A stretch of DNA of 64,000 bases from Paenibacillus ihbetae (GCF_002741055.1 NZ_CP016809.1:4752501-4816500); one strand, 5' to 3'; numbered from the stretch's first letter, positions 42,909 through 52,593 are shown. Notes: a model not told the origin generated them from the letters alone. Program-made: numbers and translations.

Positions 42909-44168
42909 TTAGAACGTGACCGGCAGTGAAGCCAAGCTCTGCGAGGAGAGCGTAAAGTGCCAGGCGATATCCGCCCTTGGGATGGCGAGCTTCAGATTCG
43001 GCATGCGCTTGACCAACGTGCCGAACGCTACATCTCCTTCCACGCGGGCAAGCGGCGCCCCCAAGCACATGTGAATCCCATGCCCGAATGCGAGATGGCG
43101 TTTGATCCGACGCGCAACATCGAGTTCTTCCGGATCGGTAAACCTGCTCTCGTCCCGATTGGCCGATTTCAACACGGGGATCACGATATCCCCTTTCTTA
43201 ATCCGCTGTCCGCCAAGCTCAACGTCTTCGGTGGCGTAGCGCGGTCCCGAGGCCGTAGCAGGTCCGTTGAAGCGAAGCAGCTCCTCGACGGCTGACGGCA
43301 CGAGACCGGGATCGGCTTGGAGTTTCTCCCATTGCCGTGGATGGTCCAAGAGCATCAAGGTCCCTGTCGCGATCAGGTTGGATGTGGTCTCGTGGCCGGC
43401 AAAGATCAATAAGGTTATCATCGAGATCAGTTCATCCTCGTTCAGGCGGTCCCCTTCCTCTTCGATGGCGATCAGCTGGCTGATCAAATCCTCGGCCGGG
43501 CGCTTTCGTTTATCCGCTACAAGCCGTGCGGTATATTCGCCGAAGGCGCTCATATGGGCTACGACCGCCGGATCCTGCCTCTCATAGCCAAGGCCGCGTG
43601 CGAGCGCCTCAGACCAGACGCGGATTTGCTCCCGGTCTTCCAACGGTACGCCCAGCATTTCAGAAATGACATTGATCGGCAACGGATAGGCATAATCCTT
43701 GACGATGTCCATCCGCCCTTGAGCTTGTACCTGGTCGAGGAGCTCGTCGGCAATTTCTTGAACGCGGGGGCGCAAGCTTTCCATGTATCTGGGCGTGAAA
43801 GCTTTGGAAACCAGGCCGCGCAGCCGCTTGTGATCTGGCTCGTCGACGAATAACATGGATTTGCCGGTAAAAAAGGTCGCGGGAGCGGATGCTTCCGCCG
43901 TTTCGGCGAGCGTTCTCCGAATGTCTTGATGACCGTCGAGCGAGCTGGGATCCACGGTGAAGCGAGCGTGATCCTTCAACACCTGGATGGCTTCCTCCAT
44001 CTGAGTAACGATCCACGTTCCCCCGGAACCGCCTAGCGGATTCGGTATCGGAATCACGGCACCGCTAGCGCGAAGGTGAGCGAATAACGGGAACGGGTCA
44101 GTAATGTTCTCCCCGCCAAAAAAGCTGAATCCGGCTTGATCTGATACGCTTTGTTTCGATCTGTCCAT
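42909..44168 (-). CDS. Cytochrome P450
   Basis: 419 residues, soluble bacterial class. Landmarks in order: helix C region HKRLRGLVSKAFTPR, helix I FAGHETTSNL with acid/alcohol pair, the ExxR motif in VEELLRF, and the heme loop FGHGIHMCLG with axial Cys368. These fit CYP107/CYP109-like enzymes that hydroxylate fatty acids, terpenes or polyketides with external ferredoxin. No redox partner is encoded nearby, so the electron source is elsewhere. The ATG at 44168 is chosen because the first ATG (44177) abuts the AGG ribosome site. Confidence 0.93.
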   Translation of the reverse strand: MDRSKQSVSDQAGFSFFGGENITDPFPLFAHLRASGAVIPIPNPLGGSGGTWIVTQMEEAIQVLKDHARFTVDPSSLDGHQDIRRTLAETAEASAPATFFTGKSMLFVDEPDHKRLRGLVSKAFTPRYMESLRPRVQEIADELLDQVQAQGRMDIVKDYAYPLPINVISEMLGVPLEDREQIRVWSEALARGLGYERQDPAVVAHMSAFGEYTARLVADKRKRPAEDLISQLIAIEEEGDRLNEDELISMITLLIFAGHETTSNLIATGTLMLLDHPRQWEKLQADPGLVPSAVEELLRFNGPATASGPRYATEDVELGGQRIKKGDIVIPVLKSANRDESRFTDPEELDVARRIKRHLAFGHGIHMCLGAPLARVEGDVAFGTLVKRMPNLKLAIPRADIAWHFTLSSQSLASLPVTF

Positions 44169-44820
44169 GGTAACCATCCTCTCACAGGTCGATTTTGTCT
44201 CCCCACTCTAAATGGCAAGCAGACTCCAATATCCGCAATGTCTTGCATTCCTGCCAATAAACAACCATTTCCTCCTTACTTGAGCCACGTTAAGAATAGT
44301 AGATATTTCTGATGAACAGCTTCCGGACAACCATAACCTCCCTCCTAATGAATGATCCAAATAATGAACAATTGTTCAATATAATTATAGATTAGTGATC
44401 AGAGCGCGGTCAAATTCAGGCGTCCGTCTGGCGGTCGTTGAACCGGCAGCTCAGAGTGACAGGGTCACGGTTTTGAGGAATTCTATCTCGTACGTGAGTA
44501 CGTGACTGCCACAAATGCAAGCACGAATGTTTGGCCGGTCCTACTCGAATCATGTTTGCGTTTACAAGATTGCCCCGATAATTCGGATGTTTTCTAAAGT
44601 TCACAGGATATTATGCCGTCCGAAAGCGGCCTATAATAGCCCTATAAGCGGTTGCTTGTAACTCAAGCGGCGATTCCGAAGAGAAAAAATAAAGCGGATT
44701 CACAACATTCGTCTCCCGATCGAGACCGGGCAGAAAGGAATCAAGACGCTTCAAAAGCAATGGAACGCAAGCGAAATTAGGGTTACCAAGTTTTAGGGAT
44801 TTACATGAGGAGGCCTACAG
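44169..44820. promoter_or_regulatory. Long divergent intergenic region
   Basis: 652 bases between the P450 and GH130 genes. It holds a 14-bp palindrome TGAACAATTGTTCA (44365-44378), a tandem octamer GTACGTGA twice (44490-44505), and a lone TATAAT at 44632-44637 without a matching -35. No open frame has a convincing ribosome site. The GH130 gene is preceded by GAGGAGG. Confidence 0.55.
44365..44378. promoter_or_regulatory. Perfect 14-bp palindrome upstream of the P450
   Basis: TGAACAATTGTTCA is its own reverse complement and lies about 200 bases before the P450 start, next to a TATAAT. The shape suits a TetR- or MarR-type repressor. No such gene is adjacent. Confidence 0.5.
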
Positions 44821-45840
44821 ATGAAGATTGAAAGACATCCGGAAAATCCGATCGTGGTGCCGGGAGGATACGAATGGCGGAAAGTTACCGTATTTAATCC
44901 TGCCGTCATTATCGAGGACGGGAAGTTTTACATGATCGAGCGGACAGCCGGTTCGCTTACGCCGTGCAAAAACTTCCTCGGATTGCTGGAAAGCGAAGAC
45001 GGCGTGCATTTCACGCACGTGAAAGACGAGCCGATCGTGACGCCGGACCAACTCGGGTTCCCGTACGGCAGCGTGCAGGATCCGCGCATTGTCAAGATTG
45101 ACGACACTTTTTATATGAACTACGCGCTGCGCCCTTGCGCCATGAGCTATTATCCGACCGGACGGGGCGTCCCGGAGCGTTCGATTCCGGAATATCCGGA
45201 CGGTTGGGGCGAACAGGAAGGCCACTGGCTGACCCGTTCCTCGATCCTCACCTCCAAAAACCTGATCGATTGGGAGTTTTTGACCGACACGACGCCGCTG
45301 GACATCAATGACCGGGACAACATCCTGTTCCCTGAAAAAATCAACGGCAAATACGTGCTGCTTCGTCGGCCAGAAGAATACGTGGGGGATCAATACGGCA
45401 CGGACAAAGCGGCGATGTGGATCACGTATTCCGATGATCTGATTCATTGGGAGGAGCCAAGACTGTTGGCCAAAGGGGAGAATCCGGCCTGGGAATCGCG
45501 AAAGATCGGCGGATCGACGCCGCCGGTTAAGACGGACCGCGGATGGCTCGTCTTGTATCACGGCGTGGACGACGAGGTGGTATATCGCGTAGGGGCGATG
45601 CTGCTCGACCTCGACAATCCGGAAAAAGTCATCGCCCGGACCCGGAATTTCATCATGGAGCCGGAGACGTATTACGAGAAATTCGGGTACCAGATTCCGA
45701 ACGTTATTTTCCCGACCGGCAATGTGGTGAAGGACGGTCTGTTATACATTTACTATGGTGTGACCGATACGGCGATTGCACTGGCGACCGTGCCGCTGGA
45801 CGAGCTGGTCGATTATATATTGAACGAACCGCAAAGCTGA
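44821..45840 (+). CDS. GH130-family beta-mannoside phosphorylase
   Basis: 339 residues, five-bladed propeller. Family 130 motifs are visible: VFNPAVI, catalytic-acid Asp87 in VQDPRIV, and the phosphate-binding block KIGGSTPPVKTDRGWL plus YHG. The closing IFPTGNV is also typical. GH130 enzymes cleave beta-mannosides, such as mannosyl-glucose or mannooligosaccharides, with phosphate to give mannose 1-phosphate in the cytoplasm. The following importer and the GH3 enzyme at the end of the operon fit use of mannan- or N-glycan-derived oligosaccharides. GAGGAGG precedes the start. Confidence 0.88.
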   Translation: MKIERHPENPIVVPGGYEWRKVTVFNPAVIIEDGKFYMIERTAGSLTPCKNFLGLLESEDGVHFTHVKDEPIVTPDQLGFPYGSVQDPRIVKIDDTFYMNYALRPCAMSYYPTGRGVPERSIPEYPDGWGEQEGHWLTRSSILTSKNLIDWEFLTDTTPLDINDRDNILFPEKINGKYVLLRRPEEYVGDQYGTDKAAMWITYSDDLIHWEEPRLLAKGENPAWESRKIGGSTPPVKTDRGWLVLYHGVDDEVVYRVGAMLLDLDNPEKVIARTRNFIMEPETYYEKFGYQIPNVIFPTGNVVKDGLLYIYYGVTDTAIALATVPLDELVDYILNEPQS

Positions 45841-45883
45841 TCAGGAGATGACCGCGAATACCGCGGTTCATCATGATAGCAAT

Positions 45884-45899
45884 TTGAAACCGCATACAG
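45884..45899 (+). promoter_or_regulatory. CcpA cre-like site
   Basis: TTGAAACCGCATACAG matches 14 of 16 positions of the cre consensus and keeps the TG-AA-CG-CA core. It lies 98 bases before the binding-protein gene. A small hairpin ACCGCG/CGCGGT lies just before it (45851-45867). Confidence 0.5.
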
Positions 45900-45996
45900 T
45901 CATTTTTTACAGGAAAGATAACCCGTTGTGATCGTAAATACACCATTTAATTTTATTATCTCAGAGACTTTTATTATGACGAAAAGAGGGCTGGTT

Positions 45997-47307
45997 ATGA
46001 ACAAAACAATCAAAGGCAAAAGAATGCTGCTGCTTGGACTGGTCGCGATGATTACACTCTTCACTGCCGCCTGCGGCAAGGACAACGCTGGAAGCAGCGC
46101 CAGCGGGGCCGAAGGAGAGCAAATCACGCTAAATATGATGCATCCATGGACTTCGCCTAACGTGGACAACGAAGTGTACAAGGCCCGGATTGCCGAATTC
46201 GAGAAGCAGCATCCGAACATCGTGATCAAGCAAGACGGCGTGCCGGCCGCCCAATACAAGACCAAGCTGCGTACGCTTGCGGCAGGGAACAATCTTCCGG
46301 ATATTAACGTGGTCTGGCCGGGAGCGGACCTCGATCCGCTGGTGGCGGGGAATTTGCTGCAGCCGATCAACGGTCTGATGGACAACTGGTCCTCAATCCT
46401 GCCGGAATCGGCGCTGGCCGGGTTCAATGTGGACGGGCAGCAGTACGCAGTGCCAACGAAGCAAAACTTTGTGGATATCATCTATTACAACAAGGACATG
46501 TTCGCACAAGTCGGCTATGATCAGTTCCCCGATACGTACGATAAATTCATCGATGCCGTTAAAAAGCTGAAAGAGGCGGGCATTACGCCGATTTCACTCG
46601 GGAACAAGGAACAATGGCCGCTTCAATCGTCCTATATTTCGATCATCGGCGACCGTTTTACGGGCAGTGATTTCTTAACGAACGTCCTGGAGAAGAAGGC
46701 CAAGTTTACCGATCCGGAGTTCGTGAAGGCGTTGTCGGTCATCGACGAATTGACCAAGCTGGATGCGTTCAATACCGACGCCAACAACATGGACTCGGTG
46801 CAGGCGCAGGATTATTTCATCCAAGGCAAAGCTGCTATGCATATTTCGTCCGCCACGGTTGACGGCCGGGTTCGCATCAACAACGAGGAAGGCGACAAGT
46901 TCGGCATTGCCCTGTTCCCAAGCGTGGAAGGCGGCAAAGGCGATCCGTCCAAGAGCGCAGGCGTCGTTCAGTACGGTATTGCGATCAAGAGCGGGCTGGA
47001 CGAGAAGAAACGGGAAGCCGCTGAGGAGTTTCTTAAGTTTTTCGTCAGCGAGGATTTGTACAAAGAACTGATCAGCAGCGGCGTCGTCGTCCCGGCGAAG
47101 GTAGAGGTGCCGGAGGATGCGAGCCCATATCTGAAAGAAATGCTGGAATTGACAGGCAATGGCACTGCCCCGGTATTCGACAGCGTTATTCCGACTCAAG
47201 TGGTTGATGTGCTTCAGAACGGGCTGCAGGCGCTGACCGTCGGCCACGGGATGCCGGAAGAGGTTGCGAAGGAAATGCAGGAAACGTTTGACGACATGAA
47301 TCAATAG
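45997..47307 (+). CDS. Extracellular sugar-binding lipoprotein
   Basis: 436 residues, family 1. The signal (MNKTIKGKRM, hydrophobic core, FTAAC) marks a lipoprotein. Mature motifs include MMHPWTSPNVDNE, NLPDINVVWPGADLD and the hinge QYAVPTKQNFVDIIYYNKDM. The ATG at 45997 follows AGAGGG; earlier ATGs lack sites. It delivers substrate to the two permeases encoded after a hairpin at 47367. Together with the GH130 and GH3 enzymes it probably serves mannoside uptake. Confidence 0.92.
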   Translation: MNKTIKGKRMLLLGLVAMITLFTAACGKDNAGSSASGAEGEQITLNMMHPWTSPNVDNEVYKARIAEFEKQHPNIVIKQDGVPAAQYKTKLRTLAAGNNLPDINVVWPGADLDPLVAGNLLQPINGLMDNWSSILPESALAGFNVDGQQYAVPTKQNFVDIIYYNKDMFAQVGYDQFPDTYDKFIDAVKKLKEAGITPISLGNKEQWPLQSSYISIIGDRFTGSDFLTNVLEKKAKFTDPEFVKALSVIDELTKLDAFNTDANNMDSVQAQDYFIQGKAAMHISSATVDGRVRINNEEGDKFGIALFPSVEGGKGDPSKSAGVVQYGIAIKSGLDEKKREAAEEFLKFFVSEDLYKELISSGVVVPAKVEVPEDASPYLKEMLELTGNGTAPVFDSVIPTQVVDVLQNGLQALTVGHGMPEEVAKEMQETFDDMNQ

Positions 47308-47366
47308 CAGTAACTGTAACGTACCATTCAATCATTCACCTTGTTGCCCAAATCCGAAACGATGTG

Positions 47367-47400
47367 GAAAACCCGAGCTTCAACGGGTTTTCTTCCTTCT
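47367..47400 (+). terminator. Hairpin between binding-protein and permease genes
   Basis: GAAAACCCG (47367-47375) pairs perfectly with CGGGTTTTC (47384-47392), followed by a T-rich stretch. Partial termination here would give more binding protein than permease. Confidence 0.72.
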
Positions 47401-47439
47401 TCGGGGGTTGGGCAGGGGTGCAACAAAGGAGGAACCCTG

Positions 47440-48315
47440 ATGCAAACGCTAAGAGGAACCAAACTCGCCATATTCCTCGGTTTGTTTCCGGCGCTGATCA
47501 TCTATCTGGGCATTGCCATCGTTCCGATCGGGTTGTCCTTGTATTATTCCCTGATGAACTGGAACGGGATCGGCTCGATGACTTTCGCCGGGCTTGATAA
47601 TTACGTAAAAATTTTAGGCGACGACACGTTTTGGCTTTCGGTGAAAAACAACGTCATCATCATGGTGACCGGCCTGATCGGACAAATTCCGCTCGGCCTG
47701 CTGCTTGCCCTGCTGCTTAACCGAGGCATGAAAGGGTCCGGTTTGTTCCGAACCATCGGATTCATGCCGGTCGTCATTTCCTCGGTCATGGTCTCCCTCA
47801 TCTGGGGCATGGTGTACAACACCGAATACGGCATGCTGAACAACCTGCTCGGCATGATCGGGCTGGACGGCTGGAAGCAGAATTGGCTGGGAGATTCGAC
47901 ATGGTCGATGCTGTCGATCAGCATCGCCTATATTTGGCAGAACTGCGGCCTTTATATGGTGATCTTCCTGGCTGCACTGCAGAACATTCCGGATGAAGTC
48001 AACGAGGCTGCGGAGCTGGACGGGGCCACCGGCCTGAAGCGAACGCTGCGGATTACGATTCCGATGATCCGGGGAACGATTATGGTCGGCGTGGTATACA
48101 GCATCAGCAACTCGTTCCGCGTCTTCGACCTCATTCAGATCCTGACGGGCGGCGGCCCGGCGCACCAGACGGAAGTCATGACCATTTACATGTACAACAG
48201 CGCGTTCATCAACATGCGTTACGGTTACGGCAGTGCGGTATCCATCCTGGTTCTGCTGTTCAGCCTGATCGTCATTACGCTCATCAATCGGATCGGACGC
48301 GAGAAGGACGCTTAA
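47440..48315 (+). CDS. Sugar ABC transporter permease, MalF type
   Basis: 291 residues. First helix LAIFLGLFPALIIYLGIAIVP, EAA loop VNEAAELDGATGLKRTLRI with IPMIRG after it, and ILTGGGPAHQTEVMTIYMYN near the C-terminus. The ATG at 47440 has AAAGGAGG upstream; the open frame extends further 5' across the hairpin but without a site. It partners the MalG-type permease 17 bases downstream. Confidence 0.93.
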   Translation: MQTLRGTKLAIFLGLFPALIIYLGIAIVPIGLSLYYSLMNWNGIGSMTFAGLDNYVKILGDDTFWLSVKNNVIIMVTGLIGQIPLGLLLALLLNRGMKGSGLFRTIGFMPVVISSVMVSLIWGMVYNTEYGMLNNLLGMIGLDGWKQNWLGDSTWSMLSISIAYIWQNCGLYMVIFLAALQNIPDEVNEAAELDGATGLKRTLRITIPMIRGTIMVGVVYSISNSFRVFDLIQILTGGGPAHQTEVMTIYMYNSAFINMRYGYGSAVSILVLLFSLIVITLINRIGREKDA

Positions 48316-48332
48316 CGAAAGGAGGAAACGCC

Positions 48333-49163
48333 ATGAAGAGAAATTCGGGCCTGTTCCAGTTATTCGCATACACATTTTTGGGCCTGTTCGCTATTATGAA
48401 TATAATCCCGCTCTTTTGGATGGTGGTCAACTCCTTCAAGGAGGAGCAGGAATACGCTTCCTCGCCGTTTTCGCTGCCGCATACGCTGCAGATTTCGAAC
48501 TACGCCAAGGCTTGGGAAGTTGCGAACATGGACGTTTATTTTTTGAACAGCATTATCATTACCTTTGCTTCCCTGATCATTACGGTGCTTCTGGGGGCGC
48601 TTGCCGCATATTTCCTTTCCCGGTTCCAGTTCAAGCTGCGGGGCGTGACCTATAGCTTGTTCTTGCTGGGGATGCTGGTGCCGATCCATGCAACCTTGAT
48701 ACCGATCTTTTTGATTATGCAAAAGCTGCAATTGCTCGATACGTACTGGTCGTTGATTTTGCCGTATACGGCTTTTCACTTGTCATTGACCGTGTTTATT
48801 CTAGAGGGCTTTATGCGGGGATTCCCTAAAGATCTGGAAGAGTCGGGCGTCATGGACGGCGCGGGCGTGTATCGCATCTTCTGGTCGATTATTTTGCCGA
48901 TTACCCGGCCGGCCCTGGCGACGGTCATTATACTGAACTTTATTTATAATTGGAACGAGTACCTGTTTGCGCTGGTCCTGATCACTTCGACGGAGCTTAA
49001 AACGCTGCCGCTCGGGCTGGCCAATTTCGCCGGCATTGAAACGGCGAGCCTTACGCTTCAAATGGCGGCTCTGACGATCGCGCTCATACCGATCCTGATC
49101 TTCTATCTGCTGCTGCAGAAGCAGCTCGTGAACGGAATGACGGCAGGCGCGGTCAAAGGCTAA
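48333..49163 (+). CDS. Sugar ABC transporter permease, MalG type
   Basis: 276 residues. First helix LFAYTFLGLFAIMNIIPLFW, then MVVNSFKEEQEY. EAA loop LEESGVMDGAGVYRIFWSI with LPITRP after it, and the usual end (QKQLVNGMTAGAVKG). AAAGGAGG precedes the start. The sensor kinase gene begins 33 bases later in the same direction, so importer and its sensing pair are one transcription unit. Confidence 0.93.
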   Translation: MKRNSGLFQLFAYTFLGLFAIMNIIPLFWMVVNSFKEEQEYASSPFSLPHTLQISNYAKAWEVANMDVYFLNSIIITFASLIITVLLGALAAYFLSRFQFKLRGVTYSLFLLGMLVPIHATLIPIFLIMQKLQLLDTYWSLILPYTAFHLSLTVFILEGFMRGFPKDLEESGVMDGAGVYRIFWSIILPITRPALATVIILNFIYNWNEYLFALVLITSTELKTLPLGLANFAGIETASLTLQMAALTIALIPILIFYLLLQKQLVNGMTAGAVKG

Positions 49164-49196
49164 CGCGGGGGCAGGCGGATGGAAGGGGAGAACAGC

Positions 49197-51014
49197 ATGA
49201 AGACCCGTTACGGAAAATACCTGGGAAATTTCGGCTTGAAGCGGAAAGCGCTCGCGATTTTTCTTCTCTTCGTCATTTTGCCTACGTTCGGCGTCGGCGT
49301 CGTCGCTCAATATAAATTCAATCAGGTCCTGACGGACCAATTCATGAACTCTACCAAACGGAATTTGGATAACGTCGCGAGCCAGCTCGGAGAGCAAACC
49401 AAAATGGTGGAGGATATCGCCAACTATCTCATCCTTAGTCCGGATATGCGGTCCTTCCTGAGGCCATCACCTCCCCTAAGCAGCGGCCAGCAGGCCAATC
49501 TCAAGCGCAACATCGAAGAATTCCTTACCTTTCAGCTCATGTCCCGGAGCTATATCCGCTCGATCGAAATTTCCGGCTACAACGGAAGTTTCATCGAGAT
49601 GGGCGAGCCGTTCAGCGGGGATGAATCGATGTGGGTGCATCAGGCCGAGGCCCGCAAGGGGGGCATTGTCTGGACGGAGGGTTACAGCCTGAACAGCGAT
49701 TGGTACGGGCCCACCCGCCTCCTCTCGATGTTCCGGATTTTGAATTCGTACAATGACATTACGAAGCCGTTAGGCAGGCTGACTATCCGCATGGACGAGG
49801 CCGGCATCGTCAATCTGCTCGAGAAGGGGATATTCGAGGAGGGTCAGGGAAGCGTGTTCATCGTTGGGGAGCAGGGTCAGATCGTACTCGGCTCTCGCGG
49901 CGGATTGAGCGAAGAATTTGCGCCCGACGAGACGCTGGTGAGCAAGCTTTCCTCCGGAAGGGAAGGCTTCTTTCATTATCCGGTTGAAGGCAAACGCTAT
50001 TTAACCTTGTACAAGCCGATCGAAAGCACGGGCTGGAACGTCGTGGCTTTGATTCCCGAGGCTACCGTGGCGGAGGAGTTCCGCGGCGTCAAAATGCTGA
50101 TGCTGTTCATACTCGCCGCGATTTTGCTGCTCGGTTTGACGGCGCTGATCGGCTTTCATTATACGATCATCACTCCGATATTGCGGCTGAAGAAGGAGGC
50201 GAGCCGAGTCGCCTACGGGGACTTCAACGCTCGCGTCCCGATCCAATCCCGGGATGAAATCGCGGAGCTGAACCGGACGTTCAACGAAATGGTATCCACC
50301 ATCCAGCAATTGATCGAGCATAAGTACAAGCTGGAGCTCCGGGAGCGCGAGTCCGAGCTGAAGCTGATGCAGAACCAGATGGATCCGCATTTTCTCTACA
50401 ACACGCTGGACATGATCCGTTGGACGGCTAGATTAGAGCATGCGGAAAAATCGAGCCAGCTGATCGAAATGCTGTCCAAGTTCTTCCGCGCCAGCGTTAA
50501 TAACGGCAGCTACCGGACGACGCTGCGCCGGGAGATGGAATTCGTTCAATCGTATCTGTATCTGCAGCAGCGACGACTTGGTGACAAGCTGACCTATACG
50601 TTATCGATGGAAGAAGGCCTGGAGGATACGCCAATGCTGAAAGCGACCATCCAGCCGCTGGTGGAAAATTTCCTCAAGCACGGGTATGACCGGGGCAAAC
50701 CGATGAATGACATCCTCGTGAACGCTTCCCGGGTCGCCGATGAAATCGTGATCGACGTGATCGACAACGGCAAGGGAATGCCGGCAGTGCGCCGCCAAGA
50801 GGTGATGGCATCGCTTCAGGGGAGGGCCAGGGAAGGGGGCCGGCAGGGAGCGATGTCCAATATTCATGAGCGGATCTCGATCTTTTTCGGACCCGGCTAT
50901 GGGCTCGAGTTGGTCAGCACTTCTTCAAAAGGCACCTGGGTCAGGCTGAGGCTTCCTGGGGGACATATTCAAGATCAAGGCGGTGATAAGCATGGACAAT
51001 CAATGGACGGTTAG
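49197..51014 (+). CDS. Sensor histidine kinase, YesM type
   Basis: 605 residues. Membrane helices near 20-40 and 302-322 flank an extracellular Cache-like domain of about 260 residues. A HAMP (TPILRLKKEASRVAYGDF) leads to the His_kinase block QNQMDPHFLYN with phosphoacceptor His398. The HATPase has IQPLVENFLKHG and DNGKGMP. The ATG at 49197 follows AAGGGGAG; one 18 bases earlier is weaker. It signals to the regulator encoded next, whose start overlaps it by 23 bases. The pair probably senses the mannoside-type substrate. Confidence 0.93.
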   Translation: MKTRYGKYLGNFGLKRKALAIFLLFVILPTFGVGVVAQYKFNQVLTDQFMNSTKRNLDNVASQLGEQTKMVEDIANYLILSPDMRSFLRPSPPLSSGQQANLKRNIEEFLTFQLMSRSYIRSIEISGYNGSFIEMGEPFSGDESMWVHQAEARKGGIVWTEGYSLNSDWYGPTRLLSMFRILNSYNDITKPLGRLTIRMDEAGIVNLLEKGIFEEGQGSVFIVGEQGQIVLGSRGGLSEEFAPDETLVSKLSSGREGFFHYPVEGKRYLTLYKPIESTGWNVVALIPEATVAEEFRGVKMLMLFILAAILLLGLTALIGFHYTIITPILRLKKEASRVAYGDFNARVPIQSRDEIAELNRTFNEMVSTIQQLIEHKYKLELRERESELKLMQNQMDPHFLYNTLDMIRWTARLEHAEKSSQLIEMLSKFFRASVNNGSYRTTLRREMEFVQSYLYLQQRRLGDKLTYTLSMEEGLEDTPMLKATIQPLVENFLKHGYDRGKPMNDILVNASRVADEIVIDVIDNGKGMPAVRRQEVMASLQGRAREGGRQGAMSNIHERISIFFGPGYGLELVSTSSKGTWVRLRLPGGHIQDQGGDKHGQSMDG

Positions 51015-52593
51015 GGGCAAGCTTGTCAATATGCTGATCGTGGACGACGAGCCGGTCATCTGCGAAGGATTGCGGCGCACGATCGATTGGGAGCGTCTTG
51101 GCGTCCGGGTCGTGGACGTAGCCTATGACGGGGCGGAGGCACTGCGGCTCGTCGAGGAGCGAGACGTGAATGTCGTCTTGTCCGACATCCGCATGGAGGG
51201 GATGGACGGACTTGAGCTGGCGGAGCGCTTGAAGGAGCGGTTTCCGAATGTCCGCATCGTCATGATCAGCGGCTACGAGGATTTCGAATACGCGCGTCAG
51301 GCGATTCGTCTGGGCGTTAGCGACTACCTGCTGAAGCCGGTCGATATCGATGAATTGACGGAAGTCGTCAAGGCCATTGTCGAAGGCGTTCGGGGCCGGG
51401 AAAGAGACGGGGGCATCCAGGAAGCGAAATTATGGCTGTCGAATATGGCGCGTCAAGGGACTGCTTACCTCAAAGAAGCCCCGCCGTCTCTGCATGGAGC
51501 GGAATTTCGCGTGCTGGCAACCCAGATGGTTCGGTTTATGGAACGGTTCGGTGAGCAGCCTCCGGAACATTACGACGAAATTCAGGACGATTGGGTGGAT
51601 CGGCTGCATGCGGAGCTGCGGAGTCCTTTTCTCCGCTTGATTTCTGTATTTGACCACGAAAATCTGTTGTATACACTGATCGTATCCGAGGTCCGAATGG
51701 ATCTAGCTGCCTGGGACCGCCTGTTGGAGGCGGCCGAGCCCGTGCTGCAGAGGGCCGGGATATGCTGCGGAGCTTCCGGGCACTACGGCGATTTGACCGA
51801 GACGGCCGAGCGGTGCGCGGAGGCTAGCCGCCTGCTGCCTTATCATTTGCTGGAGAATAAGACGGTGCTGCTTCCGGATTACCCGCGCACGGCCGGGCGC
51901 GGCCTGGGTACAGCCACAGCCGACTTCGATGCGGAGGGTGCGGCACGGAATCTGATGGCGGCAATGCTCAAGCGGGATCATAACGAGCTGGACGCGCTCG
52001 TTGCGGAAATGTTCGCGTTTTTCCGGGAAAAGCGGTTTTTGCCGGAGGAACTGTGGATCGCATATGAAGAATTGGCCGTGTTGTTAAGGCAGCGAATGCG
52101 GAGAAGCGGCCAGACCGGGCTAGACGATGTCCATCTGGCAAGCCCGGATATGAACCACTTCAACTCTTATGGCTCATTGGAGCGTCTCGTGCAGGGACAT
52201 ATGCGGGAATGGCTGAAGTTTATCGAGCGGTCCGGCATGGATAAATCGTACTGGATCATCGAAAAGGCGAAAAAGTATATGAACGAGCATTACCGAGCCG
52301 ATTTAAAGGCCTCCGAAGTGGCGTCTTGGCTGAAAATAACGCCCAGTTACTTCAGCTATATTTTTAAGCAGAGCACGGGAAAGGGCTTTACGGAATATAT
52401 GAACGAAATGCGGATGGAGCATGCGAAAGAGCTCTTGGCCACGACGCATGACAAAGTGTTTGAAATCGCGGACAAAGTAGGGTATAAGGAATACAAATAT
52501 TTTGTATCCGTATTCAAAACGTACACCGGAATGACGCCGAAGGAGTACCGCGGACTCAGCGCCGCGAGGGACGCGGGCGGCGGGGTGCATTAA
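50992..52593 (+). CDS. AraC-type response regulator (YesN family)
   Basis: 533 residues. A short N-terminal extension precedes LIVDDE. Phosphoacceptor Asp65 is in LSDIRME and the conserved Lys in LLKPVDID. After a variable linker the AraC double helix-turn-helix is complete (ASEVASWLKITPSYFSYIFK, FEIADKVGYKEYKYFVSVFK). The ATG at 50992 has AAGGCGGTGA upstream and overlaps the kinase gene. It should activate this operon, including the GH3 enzyme that follows. Confidence 0.92.
   Translation: MDNQWTVRGKLVNMLIVDDEPVICEGLRRTIDWERLGVRVVDVAYDGAEALRLVEERDVNVVLSDIRMEGMDGLELAERLKERFPNVRIVMISGYEDFEYARQAIRLGVSDYLLKPVDIDELTEVVKAIVEGVRGRERDGGIQEAKLWLSNMARQGTAYLKEAPPSLHGAEFRVLATQMVRFMERFGEQPPEHYDEIQDDWVDRLHAELRSPFLRLISVFDHENLLYTLIVSEVRMDLAAWDRLLEAAEPVLQRAGICCGASGHYGDLTETAERCAEASRLLPYHLLENKTVLLPDYPRTAGRGLGTATADFDAEGAARNLMAAMLKRDHNELDALVAEMFAFFREKRFLPEELWIAYEELAVLLRQRMRRSGQTGLDDVHLASPDMNHFNSYGSLERLVQGHMREWLKFIERSGMDKSYWIIEKAKKYMNEHYRADLKASEVASWLKITPSYFSYIFKQSTGKGFTEYMNEMRMEHAKELLATTHDKVFEIADKVGYKEYKYFVSVFKTYTGMTPKEYRGLSAARDAGGGVH

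Noticed and set aside
42130..43068. 312-codon minus-strand frame
   Set aside because: Crosses the GH43 gene, the terminator hairpin and the end of the P450 gene; not plausible.
44054..44604. Two short minus-strand frames upstream of the P450 (44054-44257 and 44416-44604)
   Set aside because: The first overlaps the P450 start; neither has a ribosome site or a recognisable product.
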